64,000 nt of DNA from CAZFHA01 sp964518595 (lineage in GTDB: Bacteria > Bacillota > Clostridia > Saccharofermentanales > Saccharofermentanaceae), in contig CAZFHA010000011.1 of the NCBI GenBank assembly GCA_964518595.1, positions 47,695 to 111,694 on the forward strand, given 5' to 3'. Positions 1-8,935 of the stretch are shown here, piece after piece. Positions within the stretch are counted from its first letter, which is position 1; each line of letters begins with the position of its first letter. The translations under genes were made by a program, and so were the position numbers. Below the pieces are notes generated by a model. That model was not told where the DNA came from, made no database searches, and was given only the letters and a program-made list of their open reading frames with translations.

Positions 1-1132
1 GAATCAAAAAGTCATAACCCATAAGCGACAGTTGAATCCCCAGATGAACCAGAGCTTTAAGCCCGTTATCCTCACCCCAGTGGGAATCTTTACCCCCAAG
101 CCGCCAGACAATATTTCTGTTTTGTGAAAGCCAAGCTGTACGAGTCTCACATAGACCAGGTGATACTTTTTCAAATACTTCTAACAATAAATCACTAAAA
201 CCACTGGCTCCTTTGTAGTCATGCCAAAGAGATTCCTCTGGATTAGGTTGATATTTCGCATCACCGCCGTCAATTTTGAAACCGTCTATCTGGCAGGTTA
301 CTTTAAGCTTTTGTAATTGTTCTTCATACCAGGCAGAAGCCTCAGGGCAGGTTAGGTCTATTAAGCCTGCCTGTCCTCCCCACCAATTTAAGAGGGCGGC
401 GCCTTGGGTTTTACTTCTAACTAACCAGCCCTTCTGCTCCAGAAAAGAAAAATTCAGCGAATCTTTATTGATAAAAGGTGTAACCCAAAGGAGCACACGA
501 AAGCCTTGGCGGTGTAGCGTCTCCACCATTGCCCTTGGATCAGGGAACATGTCCGCAAAAGCCAAGTCCCCGTAAGCTTTTTCCCAACGGTCGTCAATAA
601 TGATAGTAGAGCAAGGATACTGGTGTTCCCGAATTTCAGCGGCAAAATCCAACACACGCTGCTGATTGATACAGCGTGGAAACTGTGACCAAGTACAGAA
701 CAAACTGTCACCAATAAAATTATGACCAGGTAGCGAATACTTTCGGTTAAGATCAAGCAGGAACTGTTGGTGAGCCGCTTTTATGTTCTTTCCCCGCCAT
801 AAATGAATTGTTACCTCTTGCTCAATCGCTTTTATACTCAAGGTAGGCCACTCTCCCGCTGTCATTTCAATCTCTAAAAGGGCTTCCGTTTCAGCCAAAA
901 TAACTAAGCCCTTGGAACAAAACCAAAGGGGGGCATTAATATTATTAACAGCAAATTTAGGTAGAAAAAAAGGCTTTTTACTCAAGGGATAAGGTTGGTG
1001 GTGATTAAAACCTTGACCATAAATATATCCCACTTCAGCAGTGGAGAAAACTAATTCTTCCCCCAGCGCCAAACGAAATATTTGGCTGCCTTCCACAAAA
1101 CAATCTATTTGATTTCTCTGGTACCTTAGCAT
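1..1132 (-). CDS. GH31-type alpha-glycosidase, C-terminus cut by window edge
   Basis: The reading frame opens with an ATG at 1132 preceded by an AGAGGAT ribosome binding site and stays open for 377 codons to the window edge. Residues 1-130 form a beta-rich N-terminal domain. From about residue 140 a TIM barrel begins with the TWSQFP and IIIDDRW strands typical of glycoside hydrolase family 31. The segment DGFKIDGGD at 283-291 fits the family nucleophile motif, with D288 as the likely catalytic aspartate; the acid/base residue lies outside the window. No signal peptide is visible, so it should act in the cytoplasm on an alpha-linked sugar. It is the last visible gene of the long sugar operon. 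The layout recalls the smaller GH31 enzymes that lack large C-terminal extensions. Substrate is unknown. Confidence 0.8.
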   Translation of the reverse strand, partial: MLRYQRNQIDCFVEGSQIFRLALGEELVFSTAEVGYIYGQGFNHHQPYPLSKKPFFLPKFAVNNINAPLWFCSKGLVILAETEALLEIEMTAGEWPTLSIKAIEQEVTIHLWRGKNIKAAHQQFLLDLNRKYSLPGHNFIGDSLFCTWSQFPRCINQQRVLDFAAEIREHQYPCSTIIIDDRWEKAYGDLAFADMFPDPRAMVETLHRQGFRVLLWVTPFINKDSLNFSFLEQKGWLVRSKTQGAALLNWWGGQAGLIDLTCPEASAWYEEQLQKLKVTCQIDGFKIDGGDAKYQPNPEESLWHDYKGASGFSDLLLEVFEKVSPGLCETRTAWLSQNRNIVWRLGGKDSHWGEDNGLKALVHLGIQLSLMGYDFLI

Positions 1133-1153
1133 ATAAATCCTCTTTTCTATTAT

Positions 1154-2212
1154 TTAGCGGCGACTTAACTTTCGATAGCAGTCATCGTAATAAACAGCAT
1201 TTTCCACTGAGGTATTAGCCGGAATATGATTGCCCACTGCCATCATAAATCCAGGAGCATTTCTTCCTATATCCATGCAACGCTTCACTTCCCCATAGAT
1301 CGCCTCTTTACTGCCATTCAAAAGAATTCGGGTATCGGCATTACCTATGATGGTATGGGTTTGGCCATAATTCTCTACTACATAGGCCAGATCTGTAGTA
1401 GGTTCAAGGATAAATCCATTTACACCGCAGTCGGCAATATCCTTAATAAATGCTGTATAATTGCCGTCAGAAGTAAAAAGAATTCGCTTATTAGCTTCTC
1501 TTAAGGGCTGAAATAACCGCTGGTAATTAGGAAAAATATACTTCCGATACCAATCTGGATGGAAAAATGCACCATCAGTCCAAGTAATGTCGTCATGAAC
1601 CATAACGACCTTGGCATGGGAATTGGCCAGAGCTTCAAAATACTGTCCAATCCATTGGGTATAGCGGTTAGCTACTTCCCCAAAGCCTTGAGCATCAATG
1701 CCACAACTCATCAGCATAATATCCCAGCCAAAAATCTCCAGCAGCCCTGACATTAGGGATACATAGATTCCAGTCATCGGCACAATTTCCGGATAGAGAA
1801 TTTTTTGTTTGGCATAATCTTGATTAAAGGCCTCAGTAAGTTGGGAAATATTCTTACTACCGTAGAATTCCCATGGATCAAGAGTTAAAGCGTCTTCTGG
1901 ATCTTCATACAAAGAATAAACTTCATTATCAAAATCCGCCCCCCCGGTACTGTAGGCGGCATGACCCATTTTGGTGCACTTATCACCAAAAATCTCACTG
2001 TTAATTAAAATATTCCAAAAAGTTCCATAGTCCCAAGCTTTCACAAAGGCCGCCGAAGCTTGCTCTTGTTCCTCTTGGGTCGATGAAGAGTTGATAGCAA
2101 TGCCTGTAACTTTTCGGACTAAATCCCAATGAAAATGGGCTGAATACTCTGTCCGAGGGATGTACTGACTTTTTTCTAAAAAAATCGCTCCGTGACCGGC
2201 TGCGTATGACAT
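1154..2212 (-). CDS. UroD-fold (MtaA/uroporphyrinogen decarboxylase-like) protein
   Basis: This 352-residue protein has the overall pattern of the UroD/MtaA superfamily: a TIM barrel with a PMTGIYV strand near 145-151, an HDDITWTDG strand near 206-214 and a C-terminal VGNHIPANT turn. The ATG at 2212 has a strong GGAGG site. In corrinoid methyltransferases of this fold a His-x-Cys-Gly zinc motif follows the sixth strand; here the equivalent segment is TSDG at 247-250, and the late cysteine ligand is also absent. It is therefore unlikely to be a classical zinc methyltransferase, and it is far from true HemE. It sits between a Gfo/Idh/MocA gene and a GH31 gene, so a role in sugar processing is inferred from context. 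The actual reaction is unknown. Confidence 0.75.
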   Translation of the reverse strand: MSYAAGHGAIFLEKSQYIPRTEYSAHFHWDLVRKVTGIAINSSSTQEEQEQASAAFVKAWDYGTFWNILINSEIFGDKCTKMGHAAYSTGGADFDNEVYSLYEDPEDALTLDPWEFYGSKNISQLTEAFNQDYAKQKILYPEIVPMTGIYVSLMSGLLEIFGWDIMLMSCGIDAQGFGEVANRYTQWIGQYFEALANSHAKVVMVHDDITWTDGAFFHPDWYRKYIFPNYQRLFQPLREANKRILFTSDGNYTAFIKDIADCGVNGFILEPTTDLAYVVENYGQTHTIIGNADTRILLNGSKEAIYGEVKRCMDIGRNAPGFMMAVGNHIPANTSVENAVYYDDCYRKLSRR

Positions 2213-2343
2213 AAATCATCCTCCTTATGTAATGGTTTGTCCCAAATTTATATAGTAATGAACCTCTTTTCAGTGATAAGAACTCCATCGCCCATTGCTC
2301 TCATATAGTTCACCTCATTAACCTAAATCAAATGATCAATATT

Positions 2344-3318
2344 CTAATTCTCTCTATCTACAAATTGCTTCACTCCAGCTTCTAAGGCCGAAGCTTTAGC
2401 TAAAATAGCTAAATGAGTTGGCTCAACCAGCGCTAATCCATCTACCGGAAGGGGCTGGCCAGTGGCTACAGCTTGAAGTATTTTAGGAATCAACCTTTCT
2501 TGGTTTTCAGGCTGATAGGAAAAGGAACCAGCTTTATTCCAGAGCTGAATTTCGCCGGAAAAGGGATTCGTCTGAACCAACCCCTCTGTTCCGAAAATTC
2601 GCAATTCCTCATTCCCCCAAACTTGGGTAGTGGTGGGATTCAGATAGTTAGCAATCGCAGTAGCCAATCCCCCACTCGCCAGCTCCATCTGTAAAGTGCA
2701 GGCCATTTTTAGCTCCCCTTCTGGTAAAGGGTTTCCAAACCCAGTCTCTAAGGCAGATATTGAAATAACCTTTTGCCCAGCGACTTGCTCTACAAATCGG
2801 AGGCAATAAATAGCATTTTGTAGAATTAAACCACCATCAATGCCTTCTTCTTGTGGTCGCCAAGTTGCCATGGGATAAGACTTCTGAGCAAAAATCTGTA
2901 CCACTTGTCCGATTTCTCCCCTTGAAACCAAGGCCGAAACCTGGGCATAAGGTGCTTCAAATTGAGTCTCAGCCATTTCTATGCAGTGCAGATTTTTTCT
3001 TTGCGCCAGCTCCATGATTTCCTTTAGGTCATGCCGATTCATGGCCAAAGGTTTTTCACCCAGAACATGTTTTCCAGCTGTAAGAATTTGGATAATGTCC
3101 CTGGCTTGATCCTCACGCCTAGGTGAGCAAACGGAAACAAAATCTATCTCTGGATCTTCCAACATCGTAGTAAGATCGGGAAAAACTACTATCTCAGCTT
3201 CCTTTCGCTCCCGTTCATAACCACAAATACCAATTAGCCTTACTTGCGGCAGAGTAGCTAATACATCGCCTATCTGATGGCCATTATTGCCATATAAACC
3301 AATTCCCAATCGCTTCAT
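2344..3318 (-). CDS. Gfo/Idh/MocA-family oxidoreductase with altered active site
   Basis: The N-terminal half is a Rossmann domain, with LGIGLYGNNGHQ in the dinucleotide-binding position and the family EKP signature (GEKPLAM) near residues 87-93. The C-terminal half is the usual beta-sheet substrate domain. Members normally oxidise or reduce a hydroxyl or keto group of a sugar or cyclitol with NAD(P). In the segment after the GG turn, where active members carry an aspartate and a histidine, this protein reads LILQNAIYCLRF, so neither residue is present. It may be a modified enzyme or a non-catalytic partner of the paralogue just upstream. The ATG at 3318 has an AGGGGGG site and lies 9 bp after the stop of the preceding gene. 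Confidence 0.82.
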   Translation of the reverse strand: MKRLGIGLYGNNGHQIGDVLATLPQVRLIGICGYERERKEAEIVVFPDLTTMLEDPEIDFVSVCSPRREDQARDIIQILTAGKHVLGEKPLAMNRHDLKEIMELAQRKNLHCIEMAETQFEAPYAQVSALVSRGEIGQVVQIFAQKSYPMATWRPQEEGIDGGLILQNAIYCLRFVEQVAGQKVISISALETGFGNPLPEGELKMACTLQMELASGGLATAIANYLNPTTTQVWGNEELRIFGTEGLVQTNPFSGEIQLWNKAGSFSYQPENQERLIPKILQAVATGQPLPVDGLALVEPTHLAILAKASALEAGVKQFVDREN

Positions 3319-3327
3319 TCTGCCCCC

Positions 3328-4341
3328 CTATCTATCTTGCACCGGTTGCATCAGCTCAATAATCTGAATACCCGACAGAATATGCTCTAATCCTATTTCT
3401 GCTTGTGTTCCCGGTTCTAAAATTGCTTTTTGAAAAAAATCCCAACGGTAGCCTGCTCCCGACCCTGAAAGCTCTTTTTCTATAACGATCGGCTGTCCTT
3501 CTTGGGTGGTAGCCAGCTTTAGATTAATTCGATTATCTTTATTAGCTGTCCGTGGACCAATGTTCCGATAGCAGGTTCCCCCTTCAAAATGGAGCTCCAT
3601 AGCACAGCGATAGGCTTGTCCATCAGAAATACAGAAAGATGAAAAGATATTCCCCATACTCCCATCGTTGTACAGCACACTCAATTGAGCATTGTCTGGG
3701 GTAGGGCGCTGAGTGAAAATTCTGGAAGACTGAGTGCTTACCGACTCTACGCCTGAAAAAAAGCAAGACACATCATGAATTAAATAAATGCCTAAACGAA
3801 AGATCGGTGCTACCGGACAAGCTACAGGGTCATCATACCAACTGCCGTCTGGTTTTTCGCGATAACTGCAATAGGTGGATGCAGAGTAACCAATGGGGCG
3901 CCCTAAAGCATACTCCTCTACCCATTCTTTTATTTGTTTCAAATCGGGAGGTAAAACCGGGGCAGGAGAATTCATATGTAAGACTAGTCCCAGAGTACTG
4001 GCGAGAGTAAAGGCGGCCTTAGCTTGGTCCGAAGCCAAGGCAAAAGGTTTTGTGGTCATAATATGCTTACCAGCAGCTAATATCTCACAGACCAAGTCTG
4101 TACGGTTCTTTGGGCCGGTCATAAGAATGATTGCCTCAACCGTCTTATCGCTTAGAATTTCTTCCAAGCTGTTATAAGCCTTCACCTGGTAAACTGCAGC
4201 AGCTTTTTGGGTCTTTTCTTTATCTAAATCATATACACCTGACAATTCTATATGCTTACAGCCAGGGTCAACCAGTAATTCATTCTCAATGACCCAACAG
4301 CCAAAATTAAGACCGACCACCACAGACTTGATTCTATGCAT
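3328..4341 (-). CDS. Gfo/Idh/MocA-family oxidoreductase
   Basis: This 337-residue protein is a second member of the family, with a VVVGLNFG nucleotide-binding loop at the N-terminus and TKPFAL in place of the canonical EKP motif. The later helix RLGIYLIHD keeps the conserved histidine that its neighbour lacks, so this one is the more plausible active dehydrogenase. The substrate is probably a sugar or sugar derivative released by the operon's glycosidases. Its ATG lies inside the end of the MFS gene (8-bp overlap), which points to translational coupling. Paired Gfo/Idh/MocA genes are known from pathways with 3-keto-glycoside intermediates; applying that here is inference. Confidence 0.83.
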   Translation of the reverse strand: MHRIKSVVVGLNFGCWVIENELLVDPGCKHIELSGVYDLDKEKTQKAAAVYQVKAYNSLEEILSDKTVEAIILMTGPKNRTDLVCEILAAGKHIMTTKPFALASDQAKAAFTLASTLGLVLHMNSPAPVLPPDLKQIKEWVEEYALGRPIGYSASTYCSYREKPDGSWYDDPVACPVAPIFRLGIYLIHDVSCFFSGVESVSTQSSRIFTQRPTPDNAQLSVLYNDGSMGNIFSSFCISDGQAYRCAMELHFEGGTCYRNIGPRTANKDNRINLKLATTQEGQPIVIEKELSGSGAGYRWDFFQKAILEPGTQAEIGLEHILSGIQIIELMQPVQDR

Positions 4342-5584
4342 AAGCGAAATCCTTCCTGTTCTTATAAAAACGAAAACCCATCAGAATTGCCAGTAGAGCA
4401 AATACACAGCAAATTCCTAAAAAAACTACATAGCCAAAATGAGCAATAATCTGTCCTCCCAGAAGCCCAACTGCCGCCAGGGGCAAAGTAATCAGACTGT
4501 TCATTAACATGAATACTGGTCGATCTGCTCCGGAAGTAACATCAATAATGCCATTCATAAATCCAATCCACGCTGCCGCTGATAGGCCAGCCGCCATGGT
4601 CATAATCACGGCTAAAACCTCCGGATTTCCCAAACCAAAAATAGCCAGAAGCCCCATACTGCCAGGAAGAAAGCCAATTAGACAAAAGCAAAGAAGCACA
4701 AAGCTATTACCTTTTTTCGGCCCTACTATGGCACTAATTCCACCACCAATCAACGTGCCCACCACCTGAATATTAAGCAGTGTTGACACAAAAGTTGCTG
4801 ATAGGCCTAATTGGTTTTTGCTGATAATGAGAACAAAAGGGGCACTCATTAAGGCAATGACAAAACAAATTTGACAATACATGCATTGGCGAAATAAGGG
4901 ATTCCCCTTAAATAAGGCAGGAATTTTTTTAAGCTGATCCATGAGACGATACTCCCTTATTTCTTGGCGATGGGGCAGATCTTTGGCTCTTGACATAGCC
5001 CAAGCGCCCAGAAGAAGGATTAAACTCCCAAGGCTAAAAATCACCATGTACTTTAGTTGAAATCCCATCCTAGGATGGTCTAAGATCAGCTTAACAATAA
5101 AAGTTCCGACTACAGCGCCACCACCGCCAAGAAGCTGGGAAAAACCTAGAACCCGACTCCGATTCTCACCCGAGACTGTCCGGCCTAACAGATCATAATA
5201 ACCAATTACTACTAGTCCATCTGCTGACCACATCACTGCTACGCTTATGAAGGTAAGAGCGATTAACCAGGTAGCCGATACCTGAAAAAACAAGGCAGGC
5301 ACCAACATTAAAGGTGCTGCGTAACCCAGTGCCATAAATAAACTTATATAACGGGGAACATTTTTCACCTTCATAATGTACGCACCCAAAAACAGTTGCA
5401 CCGACAAAGTAGAAGCCTGTCTAATGGTACTGGCAACCCCAGCCAACTCTACCCTCCCGGTTATTCCTTCAATAAAAATAGGCATGACCGTAGTTACATC
5501 TAGAAAGCTGTACCCAATAAAGAAGAAAATTCCCTGGAACAAGAAAGCCAGCATAGTTTGTTTTTCCCGGGCAGCATCATTCAT
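4334..5584 (-). CDS. Major facilitator superfamily transporter
   Basis: The 416-residue protein has about twelve hydrophobic segments, and the pattern from the first helix (AFLFQGIFFFIGYSFLDV) to the C-terminal basic tail matches an MFS permease. I chose the ATG at 5584 because an AGGGGTGA site stands seven bases before it; a TTG one codon earlier is possible. The frame overlaps the GH116 stop by 8 bp and its own end overlaps the next gene by 8 bp, so translation is coupled on both sides. In an operon that already has ABC permeases, it may export a product or import a smaller glycoside. The substrate cannot be read from sequence. Confidence 0.85.
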   Translation of the reverse strand: MNDAAREKQTMLAFLFQGIFFFIGYSFLDVTTVMPIFIEGITGRVELAGVASTIRQASTLSVQLFLGAYIMKVKNVPRYISLFMALGYAAPLMLVPALFFQVSATWLIALTFISVAVMWSADGLVVIGYYDLLGRTVSGENRSRVLGFSQLLGGGGAVVGTFIVKLILDHPRMGFQLKYMVIFSLGSLILLLGAWAMSRAKDLPHRQEIREYRLMDQLKKIPALFKGNPLFRQCMYCQICFVIALMSAPFVLIISKNQLGLSATFVSTLLNIQVVGTLIGGGISAIVGPKKGNSFVLLCFCLIGFLPGSMGLLAIFGLGNPEVLAVIMTMAAGLSAAAWIGFMNGIIDVTSGADRPVFMLMNSLITLPLAAVGLLGGQIIAHFGYVVFLGICCVFALLAILMGFRFYKNRKDFAYA

Positions 5585-8054
5585 CAAGTTTCACCCCTTC
5601 TTGACTGCCATAAAGTACTTGAATCGACTGTTTACGGGAGCCATCGGGTTGCTCTTGAGAGGAATAAATTCCCCAAGACTTTCCGGTAATGTAGAAGCAG
5701 TGAAAATCTGCCTGATTGATTTTCGGAGCAAAAGCTATTTTTCCCTGAGGTAAATCATAGGTGAAACCACTTAAGGCCACCAGCAGACCAAAACTGGCCA
5801 TTGCACGGACATAATGATGCCCACACTCAACCTCATCCCAAGGATTACGCCGAATACCATCGTGACGATCTCGTAAATTTTTAACCAATGTCAGACCTTC
5901 ATCAATATATCCTTCGTAAATGAGATGCGTAGCCACCTGATATTCAATGCCTGTCCAAACCTCATCCGAATAAGGAAAGGGCAGTTTAGGCCGGTTACCT
6001 TTGGGCCAGGTACAGAGTAAGAGCCCGGCCTCATTATTCAGGGCATAGGTTCTCTGTAGGTTATGGTGTTCAGCCATAGAAAGAGCAAAATTATTATCAA
6101 ATACGGCCTTAACCGCCTTTTTTACATGGTCTTTTGGTAGCACATAGCCCAAACCGGTAAGATGCGCCAAGGTCTGACCAAAAATTTGATCAGATAGACA
6201 ACCATCCCCATATTGATAACGGTATTCATCCGGATCGGCTACCTGTTGGATATAATATTCCCCTCCCCATAATAACTCATCCATCCGCTTGCTCCCCAAG
6301 GCAAAAGCGGCTTCATACCGTCCGGCACTCTCCTCATCACCAAGATATCCGGCCATTTCAGCCCCAGCCTTTAGAGCGGCAAAGAACAAAGAATTAATCA
6401 TGGAGCTGGGGCCCTGAAAGGCAATATCATAGGTATTAAAGGTGTTAGTCTCCAATACCAGATCACCGTCCTTATCCCAGAAAGAAAAAGCATAGTCCAA
6501 AGTCTTTTTTGCTCTGGGCCAAAGTTCTCGTAGAAAATCATTATCACCGGATAATTTCCACTCACGGTAGAAGCGCACAAAGGTTCCTAGCTGTCCATCG
6601 GCGGCCGGAACATGATCATGCCCTTCCATCCCCCAGAGCTGATAACTCCGAAAATTCATCTTGCCGTCTGCTTTGGTTTCAACACCATACTCCAGTCGCC
6701 GCATACTGCGTTCTAAATCAGGAAATAAAAAGGCCACCGTCTGTGCGTAATTCCAAACGTGGGTACAATTCCCCTCGCAGCAGCCTTCATCTTCAAAACA
6801 ACCTTCCCAGCCCATCAAAGTTCCGTCTTCTAAACGAAAACAAGTTTGACTTCTTAGGACTGTGATATTAGCGGCTACCGCATCTAATACATAAGATGGC
6901 AGAGTAGAAGCAAAAAAAGCTCGACGAAAAGCTAGACTGTGGCCATAAAGCCGCTGCCAATGCTGAGCCAAATATTGCGTGACTGCCCAGGCATCAGAAA
7001 ACTGGGTAGCATAGAATTTTTTGCGGTAGGGATAAGCAGGCTGCTCTCCACAGCAAGAGGCAGCTTGATTCTTAGGTCTGACAACTTGGTCAAACATACC
7101 CTCGCTCCAACAATCCACGCGGTAGGGAAAGTACCAGCTTAGGTAATAATCAAAACTCTGTTCTTCACCGGGTTCAAGCCACTTATGAATCGCTAAGGAA
7201 GCCGTAGCATCCGGGGACTCATAGTCAACATCTTTAGCTTTATAGACGGATTCTGCCTCCAGACGCCCATCCTGACAAAAATCGTCCCACATATCCTGAA
7301 GGCCATCCCACCAACCACTATTCAGCCAAGCTCGCTTATAGCTCACGCTCTCCTCAGGGGTAGCCAAAGCCATAGAGCCATAACGCCATTTATTTGGGTC
7401 TGGATTCTTAGGGCTAAAGTATATGCCGGACAGACCCTCTTCTTTCCGGAAAACATTTATCCCCTCTCCGTCCCGCTGAAAGTGATTCCAGGTATGGCGG
7501 TCATAATCCACTAAGGTGGTCATGTTAGTCAGTGACCCCACAACAGATACATCTAGGGGAAGGTTACCAATATTCTTTACTCTGTAGCGAATAATCCCGC
7601 AAGGCAAGCCGGAATCCTTACTATTTAGAGGGATAAAAGGGTTAAAGCACTCCATGGTTACTTCTACCGGCATGTCTTCATCCCAGAGTTTTACTTGAAC
7701 AAAAGGATACTCAGCTGTCATTTGCGAATGGCTAAATCTGGGTAGTCCCCCCACTTCATAGTCCACAAAACCATGTGATTTACTATATGGTGGTTGCATT
7801 TGACTTTCCAGAACCTTAGTAAGAGGTGATTGCCCTTCCGCCTTTACCCAAAGAGCAAAAAAGCCATTAGGCATATAGTTATCCTTGCCGGAACGATTAA
7901 ATATTTCCCAAGCCCTCAATTCTCCTCTTGCTCCAACAGAAAAATTACCAGTTCCTATTCCCCCGATTAGAAAAGCTGCCTCGGAACAATGTTGGTCAAA
8001 ACGCCTTTGCCCTTCTTCCTGGTAAAGTGTTTCCTTATCAAAAACTTTATTCAT
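5577..8054 (-). CDS. GH116-type beta-glycosidase (GBA2-like), cytoplasmic
   Basis: This 825-residue protein matches glycoside hydrolase family 116 (bile-acid beta-glucosidase/GBA2 type) in length and order. An N-terminal beta-sandwich opens with FLIGGIGTGNFSVG at about 28-41. An (alpha/alpha)6 domain follows, with CEGNCTHVWNYAQ at 426-438, where the family's catalytic glutamate region falls. NTYDIAFQGPS at 540-550 gives D543 as the likely acid/base, by comparison from memory with human GBA2 E527 and D677. No signal peptide is present. Known members are retaining beta-glucosidases, beta-xylosidases or beta-N-acetylglucosaminidases. The ATG overlaps the carbon-nitrogen hydrolase stop as ATGA and follows a long GA-rich ribosome binding site. 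Confidence 0.85.
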   Translation of the reverse strand: MNKVFDKETLYQEEGQRRFDQHCSEAAFLIGGIGTGNFSVGARGELRAWEIFNRSGKDNYMPNGFFALWVKAEGQSPLTKVLESQMQPPYSKSHGFVDYEVGGLPRFSHSQMTAEYPFVQVKLWDEDMPVEVTMECFNPFIPLNSKDSGLPCGIIRYRVKNIGNLPLDVSVVGSLTNMTTLVDYDRHTWNHFQRDGEGINVFRKEEGLSGIYFSPKNPDPNKWRYGSMALATPEESVSYKRAWLNSGWWDGLQDMWDDFCQDGRLEAESVYKAKDVDYESPDATASLAIHKWLEPGEEQSFDYYLSWYFPYRVDCWSEGMFDQVVRPKNQAASCCGEQPAYPYRKKFYATQFSDAWAVTQYLAQHWQRLYGHSLAFRRAFFASTLPSYVLDAVAANITVLRSQTCFRLEDGTLMGWEGCFEDEGCCEGNCTHVWNYAQTVAFLFPDLERSMRRLEYGVETKADGKMNFRSYQLWGMEGHDHVPAADGQLGTFVRFYREWKLSGDNDFLRELWPRAKKTLDYAFSFWDKDGDLVLETNTFNTYDIAFQGPSSMINSLFFAALKAGAEMAGYLGDEESAGRYEAAFALGSKRMDELLWGGEYYIQQVADPDEYRYQYGDGCLSDQIFGQTLAHLTGLGYVLPKDHVKKAVKAVFDNNFALSMAEHHNLQRTYALNNEAGLLLCTWPKGNRPKLPFPYSDEVWTGIEYQVATHLIYEGYIDEGLTLVKNLRDRHDGIRRNPWDEVECGHHYVRAMASFGLLVALSGFTYDLPQGKIAFAPKINQADFHCFYITGKSWGIYSSQEQPDGSRKQSIQVLYGSQEGVKLDE

Positions 8055-8935
8055 ACTCTCCCCCCCTCAATATGGTCAAAAAATATTTCACCGCAAGTCA
8101 TGGTCGTTCTTTGCCGCTCTAAAACAGGAATGGGCGGAAGCACACAAGCAAGCTCCCCTCTGGGACCAACTAAAGAGCCTGAACCACCATGGTAGAGGCT
8201 ATGACCATCGAAACCACAGAGGTTAACTGCTGCCAATCCTCTTTTTCTGTCATAACATTCTTTTAAACTTTTACTTAGTGTTCCGGCTGAATCCATAATG
8301 GATACATACTGATCCATTCCAGATACTGTGGAAAGTTCCTTAAAACTCAACACATCTTTGCGACTTCCCCCCGCTCCAACTGGCAGAAAAACCAGTTGAG
8401 TCTTTTGTTCGCTAAAAATCTCCTCCAAAAAGGGTATGCCCCAATCGGCACAAATGACTACGCTACAACGAATCCCTTTAATCATAAAGGATACGAAACT
8501 CCCCTCTCCCGGATGTACATGGCCAATGTCTTCCCTGTCATCAAAATACAGTTGGACAGGTGAATCCAAAGGGTACTCTCTGGGTGTTACCCGATGCTTA
8601 CGCTGAACAACATAACGACCATCAGGATAAACAATATAGTGGGCAATGAATCTCTTGCCCTGAAAAAGCTCTACAAATCCAGCTAAAATCACAAGATCAT
8701 TCTGCTGAGCCGCTTCTTTTAGTTGCTGATAAATAGGGCCATCTCCGGCGCTTTCTCCTTGGCTTACGATTTCTGGGTATCCGCCATAGCCAGTTGCACT
8801 CATTTCGGGGGTAAGCAGCACATCACAGTGGTTTTGTCCGCTCTGAGAAGCTAAAAGACTAATCTGTTCCAAGTTACCCTGAAGGTCTCCGGGGATTGAG
8901 CACATTGAAGCAATTGCTATTTTTAACTTAGTCAC
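8051..8935 (-). CDS. Carbon-nitrogen hydrolase (nitrilase superfamily)
   Basis: The nitrilase-superfamily triad is complete: glutamate in LLTPEMSATGY (E44), lysine in QRKHRVTP (K113) and cysteine in VVICADWGIP (C162). I place the start at a GTG at 8935, six bases after GGGAGGTG. A longer frame opens at 9007 but would reach far into the upstream gene and add a basic stretch foreign to the family. With that choice the protein has 294 residues, normal for amidase, carbamoylase or nitrilase branches. It overlaps the HEAT gene by 8 bp. Amide hydrolysis in a glycan operon suggests removal of an N-acyl, carbamoyl or amide group, but the substrate is unknown. Confidence 0.85.
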   Translation of the reverse strand: MTKLKIAIASMCSIPGDLQGNLEQISLLASQSGQNHCDVLLTPEMSATGYGGYPEIVSQGESAGDGPIYQQLKEAAQQNDLVILAGFVELFQGKRFIAHYIVYPDGRYVVQRKHRVTPREYPLDSPVQLYFDDREDIGHVHPGEGSFVSFMIKGIRCSVVICADWGIPFLEEIFSEQKTQLVFLPVGAGGSRKDVLSFKELSTVSGMDQYVSIMDSAGTLSKSLKECYDRKRGLAAVNLCGFDGHSLYHGGSGSLVGPRGELACVLPPIPVLERQRTTMTCGEIFFDHIEGGRV

